A stretch of 5,613 nucleotides of DNA from an uncultured Eubacteriales bacterium (lineage in GTDB: Bacteria; Bacillota; Clostridia; Oscillospirales; Oscillospiraceae): the NCBI GenBank assembly GCA_900547405.1, contig URGL01000092.1, forward strand, positions 1 through 5,613. The letters run 5' to 3'. The number at the start of each line of letters is the position of its first letter. Within the stretch, counting starts at the first letter, position 1. Below the pieces are notes generated by a model that saw only the letters and a program-made list of their open reading frames with translations, searched no databases and had not been told where the DNA came from. The position numbers and the translations under genes were made by a program. Positions 1-5,613 of the stretch are shown here, piece after piece.

Positions 1-10
1 CGCCCCACAC

Positions 11-56
11 CCGTCAGGGCTTCGCCCTGCCACCCTCTCCCAGGAGAGGGTTTTTT
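11..56. repeat. Two-hairpin intergenic repeat element (REP-like), left copy
   Basis: Two adjacent perfect palindromes are visible: CAGGGC-TTC-GCCCTG (15-29) and CCCTCTCC-CA-GGAGAGGG (33-50), the second followed by six T. A related arrangement, read on the other strand, occurs at 5571-5613: an A-run, CCCTCTCC, a short loop, GGAGAGGG, TGG, then a GC-rich second stem. The two copies are inverted relative to each other and flank the three-gene block. Hairpin pairs of this kind are common as dispersed intergenic elements in Clostridia genomes, as I recall; the window alone shows only two copies. The T-run contains the asnB stop codon. Confidence 0.6.
33..56 (+). terminator. Intrinsic terminator, plus-strand orientation
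   Basis: An 8-bp GC-rich perfect stem (33-40 with 43-50, only 2 nt between the arms, so the innermost pairs must open) is followed directly by TTTTTT (51-56). This is terminator-like for transcription entering from the left on the plus strand, converging on asnB. Read in the asnB direction the same hairpin is followed by TGGCAGGG, with no U-run, so it would be a poor terminator for asnB, though it could still mark or protect the 3' end. Confidence 0.55.
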
Positions 57-1629
57 ACTTCCCGCTGTCGCCGTAGTTGCTCAGCACTCTGGCGGAGGGG
101 TCTTTCACATCGCAGCCTTCCCAGGTCTTGTTGGGCATCCAGAAATCCACCACCATCTGGGCCTGGCCGGGATAGTACCGCTCGAAGAGCTCCCGGTACA
201 GCAGGGACTCCTTGGTGAAGGGTCTGGCGTGGGTATAGCGGGCGGCTCTGTGCCGGAACTCCTCCTCGGTGTACCGGCTTTCGGCGTACTCCTTCAGGTC
301 GTCTACCATGGAGTGGCCTACGGCATCGGAGAATGCGGCCTTCTCCCGCATGAGAATATCCTGGGGCAGATAGTCCCCCTCAAAGGCATGGCGCAGCAGA
401 TACTTGCCCTTGCCGTAGTGGTTGCGCTTCATCTCCGGGTCCAGAGCCATCACATACTCCACAAAGTCCAGATCTCCGAAGGGCACCCGGGCTTCCAGGG
501 AGTTGACGCTGATGCAGCGGTCCGCCCGAAGCACATCGTACATATGGAGCTCCCGGATCCGCTTCTCCGCTTCCTTCTGGAATTCCTCGGCGGAGGGAGC
601 GAAGTCCGTATATTTGTAGCCGAACAGCTCATCGGAAATTTCGCCGGTGAGCAGCACCCGCAGGTCCGTATGCTCATGGATATACTTACACACCAGATAC
701 ATACCGATGGAGGCCCGGATGGTGGTGATGTCGTAGGTGCCCAGCAGCGCCACCACCTGGGGCAGGGCTTCCAGAACGTCCTGCTTGGTGATGATGACCT
801 CCGTATGGTCCGCGCCGATGTAATCCGCCACCTCCCGGGCGTATTTCAGGTCGATGGCATCCAGGTCCATGCCGATGGAGAAGGTCCTGATGGGCTTTTT
901 GCTGGCCCTCGCCGCCACGGCGCAGACCAGGCTGGAGTCCAGCCCGCCGGAGAGGAGGAAGCCCACAGGGGCATCGGCATCCAGCCGCTTTTCAATGCCC
1001 GCCACCAGCTTGTCATGGATCTTTTTGCAGGCGGTCTCCAGGCCGTCAGTGCAATGGGTCTTCGGGGTGGCCACATCCCGGTAGCAGACGAACTTTCCGT
1101 CCTTATAGTAGTGTCCCGGAGGGAAGGGCAGGATCCGGTCGCACAGGCCCACCAGGTTCTTGGGCTCGCTGGCAAAGATGGGAGCGCCGTCCCTGTCGTA
1201 GCCATAGTACAGAGGCCGGATGCCGATGGGGTCCCGGGCGGCAATGAGCTGCTGGCCGTCATACAGGACCAGGGCAAATTCCGCGTCCAGGTCCTGGAAC
1301 ATCTCCACGCCCTTCTCCTGATACAGGGGCAGCAGGATCTCGCAGTCGGAATCGCTCTGGAAGGTGTAGCCCTTTCGGATCAGCTCTTCTTTTATGGGCC
1401 GGAAGCCGTAAATTTCGCCGTTGCATACCACCGCTCCGTCCCCCCGGAGGAAGGGCTGCATGCCTGCCTCCGTCAGGCCCATGATGGACAGCCGGTGGAA
1501 GCCCAGAAAGCCCCCAGGCAGGGGCAGCATCCGGGTCTGGTCCGGCCCCCGGGACACGGTGCGGTCAAAATAAGGCCGAATGGATTCGGCAGTGAATTCT
1601 TTTCCAAGATAGCCGATAATGGAACACAT
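55..1629 (-). CDS. asnB: Asparagine synthetase B, glutamine-hydrolysing (EC 6.3.5.4)
   Basis: Cytoplasmic enzyme that makes asparagine from aspartate, ATP and glutamine. The 524-aa protein starts Met-Cys, so Met removal exposes Cys2, the nucleophile of class II glutamine amidotransferases; this supports the chosen start, as does AAGGAGG 7 nt upstream (1637-1643). The N-terminal glutaminase domain (about 1-190) shows RGPD (27-30), NGEIY (70-74), DSDCE (93-97) and ARDPIG (131-136). The synthetase domain (about 200-500) has the PP-loop SGGLDSS (227-233), the TGEISDELFG block (328-337), and the HMYD and EARVPF motifs seen in E. coli AsnB-type enzymes. Length is close to E. coli AsnB (about 554). 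One oddity is GEISDE where many family members have GEGSDE or GEGADE. It lies 230 bp downstream of GSIII on the same strand. I could not identify its own promoter, so read-through from GSIII is possible. Confidence 0.95.
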   Translation of the reverse strand: MCSIIGYLGKEFTAESIRPYFDRTVSRGPDQTRMLPLPGGFLGFHRLSIMGLTEAGMQPFLRGDGAVVCNGEIYGFRPIKEELIRKGYTFQSDSDCEILLPLYQEKGVEMFQDLDAEFALVLYDGQQLIAARDPIGIRPLYYGYDRDGAPIFASEPKNLVGLCDRILPFPPGHYYKDGKFVCYRDVATPKTHCTDGLETACKKIHDKLVAGIEKRLDADAPVGFLLSGGLDSSLVCAVAARASKKPIRTFSIGMDLDAIDLKYAREVADYIGADHTEVIITKQDVLEALPQVVALLGTYDITTIRASIGMYLVCKYIHEHTDLRVLLTGEISDELFGYKYTDFAPSAEEFQKEAEKRIRELHMYDVLRADRCISVNSLEARVPFGDLDFVEYVMALDPEMKRNHYGKGKYLLRHAFEGDYLPQDILMREKAAFSDAVGHSMVDDLKEYAESRYTEEEFRHRAARYTHARPFTKESLLYRELFERYYPGQAQMVVDFWMPNKTWEGCDVKDPSARVLSNYGDSGK

Positions 1630-1659
1630 ATGGTTTCCTCCTTCTCTATGGACGCTTTG

Positions 1660-1713
1660 TCATTGCGAGCCAGTGCGCACACTGGTGTGGCAATCCCCCC
1701 GTCCTTCTGGGGG
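1660..1713. repeat. Palindromic intergenic repeat upstream of asnB
   Basis: Two adjoining palindromes. The first has ATTGC (1662-1666) pairing with GCAAT (1690-1694) around a core stem CCAGTG-CGCA-CACTGG (1670-1685). The second has CCCCC pairing with GGGGG (1709-1713) around a short loop. The minus-strand text (gattgccac...cactgg...cgcaatgac) matches the style of dispersed repeats I recall from gut Clostridia genomes; only this copy is in the window. It lies in what would be the asnB 5' untranslated region, about 17 bp upstream of the ribosome site. Confidence 0.6.
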
Positions 1714-1724
1714 CTGATAATCAT

Positions 1725-1752
1725 AAACCGGATTTTGTTACAAATCCGGTTT
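1725..1752. terminator. 11-bp perfect hairpin between GSIII and asnB, possible terminator
   Basis: AAACCGGATTT (1725-1735) pairs perfectly with AAATCCGGTTT (1742-1752) around a 6-nt loop. A-rich and T-rich flanks on both sides make it weakly bidirectional: TTTT ends the stem on the plus strand, TTTATGATTAT follows on the minus strand. It could end GSIII transcripts or partly block read-through into asnB. The U-runs are short, so efficient termination is uncertain. Confidence 0.4.
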
Positions 1753-1765
1753 TGGAAACGCTATT

Positions 1766-1781
1766 CTTCCTTCCTTGGAAG
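1766..1781 (-). promoter_or_regulatory. Candidate ANTAR-type hexaloop hairpin upstream of asnB
   Basis: On the minus strand, CUUCC pairs with GGAAG (5 bp) around hexaloop AAGGAA, with A at position 1 and G at position 4, as in the AAGGAU loops of the two glutamine synthetase leaders. It is followed 12 nt later by the long 1725-1752 hairpin. The stem is short and purine/pyrimidine biased, and no clear U-rich terminator follows, so this is the weakest of the three. It would be transcribed only by read-through from GSIII or from an unseen promoter. Confidence 0.3.
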
Positions 1782-1799
1782 CTGATGGTATATCCGATA

Positions 1800-1840
1800 C
1801 GGTCCCCCAGGGGCGGCTATCAGCCGCCCGAAGGGCACCG
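1800..1840. repeat. 41-nt two-tier palindrome just 3' of GSIII
   Basis: The core GGGCGGCT-ATC-AGCCGCCC (1811-1829) is a perfect 8-bp stem. The flanks also pair about the same centre (1820): CGGT with ACCG and CCC with GGG, with one C/C mismatch and a 3-nt internal loop. It begins 20 nt after the GSIII stop codon. No U-run follows in either direction, so it is better read as a repeat or 3'-end hairpin than as a terminator. Confidence 0.55.
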
Positions 1841-1859
1841 AACGTGAGCGGTCATGCAG

Positions 1860-3947
<2,088 letters not shown>

Positions 3948-3980
3948 AAAAATTTCCCCTTCTCTAAGAAAATCGGAATG

Positions 3981-4036
3981 AAAAAAAGCGACAGGGAGCC
4001 GTCAGAAAAACTTCTGAACGACATCCTTGTCGCTTT
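3981..4036 (-). terminator. Strong leader terminator upstream of GSIII
   Basis: On the minus strand, AAAGCGACA (4036-4028) pairs with UGUCGCUUU (3993-3985), 9 bp. After an A/C mismatch come GGA/UCC, a bulged U, GUCGU/ACGGC, a second bulged U and CAGAA/UUCUG, closed by the loop GUUU. That makes about 22 paired positions. The 3' arm runs into seven consecutive U (3987-3981). It lies about 34 nt before the GSIII start codon, inside the 5' leader, so it would abort GSIII transcription unless the 5' arm is held in another structure. Confidence 0.8.
4017..4034 (-). promoter_or_regulatory. ANTAR-type hexaloop hairpin in the GSIII leader (antiterminator)
   Basis: On the minus strand, AGCGAC pairs with GUCGUU (6 bp, one G-U) around hexaloop AAGGAU (4028-4023). 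Loop position 1 is A and position 4 is G, the conserved bases in RNA sites of ANTAR antiterminators such as EutV and NasR. A second hairpin, UCAGAA-GUUU-UUCUGA (4017-4002), abuts it. Its hexaloop register (AGUUUU) has A1 but not G4. The first hairpin uses the same 5' arm as the terminator at 3981-4036, so the two structures are mutually exclusive. The 10-mer ACAAGGATGT recurs on the other strand in the glnA leader. Confidence 0.6.
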
Positions 4037-4044
4037 GTTCCAAT

Positions 4045-4069
4045 GGGAGCCGCCTGAAGGTCTGCCCCC
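4045..4069 (-). promoter_or_regulatory. Upstream hairpin in the GSIII leader
   Basis: On the minus strand GGGGGC (4069-4064) can pair with GCUCCC (4050-4045), 6 bp with one G-U, around a 13-nt loop. The 3' arm is part of an 8-mer (plus strand GGGAGCCG, 4045-4052) that is repeated exactly at 3994-4001 within the 3' arm of the terminator. GGGGGC could therefore alternatively pair with the terminator arm. Whether this matters is unknown. Confidence 0.35.
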
Positions 4070-4082
4070 TTGCTTTGCCAGA

Positions 4083-4111
4083 AATATACCACCGGGAATG
4101 CAATTTGTCAA
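4083..4111 (-). promoter_or_regulatory. GSIII promoter (sigma-A/sigma-70 type, extended -10)
   Basis: On the minus strand, TTGACA (4111-4106), a 17-bp spacer, and TATATT (4088-4083), with TG one base upstream of the -10 (4091-4090). The predicted start is near 4076, giving a leader of about 130 nt. The -35 box lies inside the dyad at 4097-4126. Confidence 0.8.
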
Positions 4112-4126
4112 TCGTCAAATTGCATT
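4097..4126. promoter_or_regulatory. 30-bp perfect dyad over the GSIII -35 box, candidate operator
   Basis: AATGCAATTTG (4097-4107) and CAAATTGCATT (4116-4126) are perfect 11-bp inverted arms around the 8-bp spacer TCAATCGT. The GSIII -35 hexamer (4106-4111) sits in the centre. A dimeric protein bound here would be expected to block RNA polymerase. It does not match the GlnR/TnrA consensus (TGTNA-N7-TNACA) and I cannot name the protein. Confidence 0.5.
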
Positions 4127-4205
4127 TTGGGAGTTCAGCCAAATTCGGTTTCTCCGGGGCGGCTCCGGGCCGTCATTTTCCACAGTGCGAAGACAGCTGT
4201 CCCCA

Positions 4206-4236
4206 TCTCAGGAAAAAGCCTCCCAAAATCCTGAGA
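4206..4236. promoter_or_regulatory. Dyad upstream of the glnA promoter, candidate protein site
   Basis: TCTCAGGA (4206-4213) and TCCTGAGA (4229-4236) are perfect 8-bp inverted arms separated by 15 bp. The right arm ends 7 bp before the glnA -35 box, centring the dyad near -58, a position typical of activator sites. As an RNA hairpin it would lie upstream of the transcription start, so a DNA role is more likely. The protein is not identifiable. Confidence 0.35.
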
Positions 4237-4243
4237 AAAATCA

Positions 4244-4272
4244 TTGACACAGCCCTAAAAAACGAGTATAAT
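4244..4272 (+). promoter_or_regulatory. glnA promoter, exact sigma-A consensus
   Basis: TTGACA (4244-4249), 17-bp spacer, TATAAT (4267-4272): both hexamers and the spacing are consensus. Transcription should start near 4279, giving a leader of about 94 nt. Such a strong core promoter fits control after initiation, by the leader structures that follow. Confidence 0.9.
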
Positions 4273-4278
4273 GCCCCC

Positions 4279-4298
4279 AGTGAACAAGGATGTTTGCT
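4279..4298 (+). promoter_or_regulatory. ANTAR-type hexaloop hairpin at the 5' end of the glnA leader
   Basis: AGUGAAC (4279-4285) pairs with GUUUGCU (4292-4298), 7 bp including two G-U pairs, around hexaloop AAGGAU (4286-4291) with A1 and G4. Loop and closing pairs (ACAAGGATGT) match the GSIII leader hairpin exactly, while the outer stem sequences differ but still pair. It begins almost at the predicted transcription start. A second GC-rich hairpin follows after a short linker, as in the two-hairpin ANTAR sites, but that second loop lacks the A1/G4 signature. Confidence 0.55.
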
Positions 4299-4302
4299 GA
4301 AC

Positions 4303-4346
4303 CTGGGCGGGAGCCCTCGTCCGGTGAGCGTCCCTTTTTCTTTTTT
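4303..4346 (+). terminator. Leader terminator/antiterminator region upstream of glnA
   Basis: A GC-rich segment ends in TTTTTCTTTTTT (4335-4346), 26 nt before the start codon. One fold pairs GGGA with UCCC (4309-4312 with 4331-4334) and CUC with GAG (4316-4318 with 4326-4328), with a bulge and one mismatch. It ends exactly at the U-run, as an intrinsic terminator should. A competing fold pairs 4303-4311 with 4316-4324 (9 bp, three G-U) and would destroy the terminator. The terminator stem is imperfect, and which fold wins needs an energy calculation. Confidence 0.55.
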
Positions 4347-4372
4347 ATGACAGCAAGAAAGGAAACAGACAC

Positions 4373-5572
4373 ATGTTATACACCGAAGAGGATGTTTACT
4401 CCTATGTGGAGCAGGAGGATGTGAAGTTCATCCGCCTGGCATTCTGCGACATTTCCGGAAGACAGAAGAATATTTCCATCATGCCCCAGGAGCTCAAGCG
4501 CGCTTTCTCCCAGGGCATTTCCTTTGATGCCTCCGCCATCGGGGGCTTCGGCGGCGTGGTGGAGTCGGACCTGTTTCTCTTCCCCATCCCCTCTACCCTG
4601 TCCCTGATGCCCTGGCGGCCCAGCCGGGGGAAGGTGGTCAGGATGTTCTGCAGGATCCGCTATCCCGATGGGCGGCCCTTCCCCCTGGACTGCCGGGCCC
4701 TGCTGGGCCGGGCCATCCGAGAGGCTCAGGACCTGGGGCTTTCCGTGCAGATCGGAGCGGAATTCGAATTTTACCTCTTCAAAACCGATGTGGACGGCAA
4801 CCCCACCACCCAGCCCTTCGACCACGCGGGCTACATGGACATGGCCCCGGAGGACAAGGGGGAGAACGTCCGCCGGGAGATCTGCCTGACTCTGGAGAGT
4901 ATGGGGATCCTGCCCGAATGCTCCCACCACGAAGAGGGCCCGGGACAGAATGAGATCGATTTCCGCTATTCCGATGCCATGACGGCGGCAGACAACGCCC
5001 TGCTCTTCGCCTCCACCGTCCGGGCCGTGGCCGTCAGCAACGGCCTCTACGCCGACTTCTCCCCCAAACCCATTGCCGGGGAGGCGGGAAACGGCCTGCA
5101 CATCAATATCTCCCTGCTGCAAAGCGGCGACCAACCCGTAACTCAGCATTTTATGGCAGGCATTCTGGACCATATCCGGGAAATGACCGCCTTCCTGAAC
5201 CCCAGCGAGGCCTCCTACCGCCGCCTTGGGGAGAAGAAGGCCCCCAGATTCGTGACCTGGTCCCCGGAGAACCGGTCCCAGCTCATCCGCATCCCCGCCG
5301 CCCAGGGCCAGTACAAGCGGATGGAGCTCCGGTCCCCGGACCCGGGGGTGAACCCCTACCTTGCCTATGCCCTGGTGATCTTCGCCGGTCTGGACGGGGT
5401 GAAGCGGAAGCTCCTGCCCCCGGATCCGGTGAACGCCAACCTGTACACCGCCGGCCCGGAGGTCACAGCGGCTTTGCAGGTCCTGCCCCGGACCCTGGCG
5501 GAAGCCAGGCGGGTCGCCGCGGAAAGCGAGTTTATCCGGAACACCCTGCCGGAAAGCCTGTGGAAGCTATAA
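4373..5572 (+). CDS. glnA: Glutamine synthetase type I, short C-terminus (EC 6.3.1.2)
   Basis: Cytoplasmic ATP-dependent synthesis of glutamine from glutamate and ammonia, normally as a dodecamer. The N-terminal beta-grasp domain (about 15-100) contains IRLAFCDISG, GISFDASAIGGF and ESDLFLFP. The catalytic domain shows GAEFEFYLF (128-136), SHHEEGPGQNEID (184-196), SPKP (230-233), AGNGLHINIS (238-247, the GSGMH motif varied to GNGLH with His kept), NPSEASYRRL (276-285), NRSQLIRIP (300-308) and ELRSPDPGVNPYLA (318-331). NLY (356-358) aligns with the adenylylation tyrosine region, but modification cannot be inferred. At 399 aa it is about 40-50 shorter than usual: it stops after LPESLWKL and lacks the usual tail with EW..Y and V..WE..Y. 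The start is supported by AAGGA 9 nt upstream. A glutamine-synthetase-like ligase on another amine is possible, but the nitrogen context favours GlnA. Confidence 0.88.
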   Translation: MLYTEEDVYSYVEQEDVKFIRLAFCDISGRQKNISIMPQELKRAFSQGISFDASAIGGFGGVVESDLFLFPIPSTLSLMPWRPSRGKVVRMFCRIRYPDGRPFPLDCRALLGRAIREAQDLGLSVQIGAEFEFYLFKTDVDGNPTTQPFDHAGYMDMAPEDKGENVRREICLTLESMGILPECSHHEEGPGQNEIDFRYSDAMTAADNALLFASTVRAVAVSNGLYADFSPKPIAGEAGNGLHINISLLQSGDQPVTQHFMAGILDHIREMTAFLNPSEASYRRLGEKKAPRFVTWSPENRSQLIRIPAAQGQYKRMELRSPDPGVNPYLAYALVIFAGLDGVKRKLLPPDPVNANLYTAGPEVTAALQVLPRTLAEARRVAAESEFIRNTLPESLWKL

Positions 5573-5613
5573 AAAGCCCTCTCCTGCCTGGAGAGGGTGG
5601 ACCGGGCGCAGCC
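5571..5613. repeat. Two-hairpin intergenic repeat element, right copy, cut by window end
   Basis: AAAAAG, then CCCTCTCC (5577-5584), loop TGCCT, GGAGAGGG (5590-5597), TGG, then the start of a second GC-rich stem (CCGGGCGCAGCC) that runs off the window. This is the left element (11-56) in the opposite orientation. Read on the minus strand the hairpin is followed by CTTTTT, so it is terminator-like for transcription entering from the right. For glnA no U-run follows. The glnA stop codon is contiguous with the A-run. Confidence 0.6.

Larger units (their letters stand above)
3948..4372. promoter_or_regulatory. 425-bp divergent control region between GSIII and glnA
   Basis: I see no gene here; it is full of control signals. 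From the left: the GSIII ribosome site, a terminator/antiterminator leader, an upstream leader hairpin, the GSIII promoter inside a dyad, a GC-rich stretch with little recognisable (about 4127-4205), a second dyad, the glnA promoter, and the glnA leader with its own hairpins and ribosome site AAGGA (4359-4363). The two predicted transcripts start roughly 200 bp apart and run away from each other, so they do not overlap. Confidence 0.85.

Noticed and set aside
1715..1750. A possible asnB promoter such as TTGTAA with TTATCA or TATGAT
   Set aside because: The match to consensus is poor or the spacing is wrong, and the candidate lies within a strong hairpin.
229..1785. A 518-codon open frame on the plus strand opposite asnB
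   Set aside because: Same shadow effect; the minus frame carries all the AsnB motifs and a good ribosome site.
1660..1840. CRISPR array or insertion sequence in the asnB-GSIII gap
   Set aside because: The palindromes differ from one another, there is no regular repeat-spacer spacing, no transposase frame and no terminal inverted repeats.
4271..4300. A 9-codon open frame starting at ATG 4271
   Set aside because: It begins inside the -10 box, upstream of the predicted transcription start, so it would not be transcribed from this promoter.
4273..4372. glnA leader as a glutamine riboswitch (glnA RNA or downstream-peptide motif)
   Set aside because: I could not find the conserved core of those motifs; the leader is better explained by hexaloop and terminator hairpins.
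4376..5173. A 265-codon open frame on the minus strand opposite glnA
   Set aside because: It is antisense to conserved glutamine synthetase motifs and shows the low-complexity Gly/His/Leu composition typical of shadows.

Overview
The window is a compact nitrogen-assimilation locus from a GC-rich bacterium. It most resembles a gut-type Clostridia/Oscillospiraceae member (Firmicutes): the GC-rich codon use, strong AGGAGG/AAGGGG ribosome sites, a type III plus a type I glutamine synthetase, and REP-like hairpin repeats between genes all fit. The taxonomic guess is inference.

Layout, left to right: a hairpin repeat (about 11-56) abuts the 3' end of a minus-strand glutamine-hydrolysing asparagine synthetase (asnB, 55-1629). 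A 230-bp gap (1630-1859) is packed with palindromes. Next is a minus-strand type III glutamine synthetase (GlnN/GSIII family, 1860-3947). A 425-bp divergent control region (3948-4372) follows, then a plus-strand type I glutamine synthetase (glnA-like, 4373-5572) that lacks the usual C-terminal tail. A second copy of the first repeat, in inverted orientation, starts at its stop codon.

How the genes fit together: both glutamine synthetases use ammonia and glutamate to make glutamine, and AsnB then uses glutamine as nitrogen donor for asparagine. The two synthetase genes diverge from near-consensus sigma-A promoters (TTGACA-N17-TATATT for GSIII, TTGACA-N17-TATAAT for glnA). Each promoter is followed by a structured leader with a terminator-like hairpin ahead of the start codon.

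The most interesting signal is that both leaders, on opposite strands, carry the same 10-mer ACAAGGATGT folded as a hairpin with hexaloop AAGGAU. A at loop position 1 and G at position 4 are the hallmark of RNA hairpins bound by ANTAR-domain antitermination proteins (AmiR/NasR/EutV family). In the GSIII leader this hairpin cannot coexist with a long, strong terminator. A weaker third candidate (loop AAGGAA) lies upstream of asnB. The locus therefore looks like a small antitermination regulon for glutamine and asparagine synthesis. The regulator is not in the window. Two DNA dyads, one across the GSIII -35 box and one just upstream of the glnA -35 box, suggest a second layer of control at initiation.
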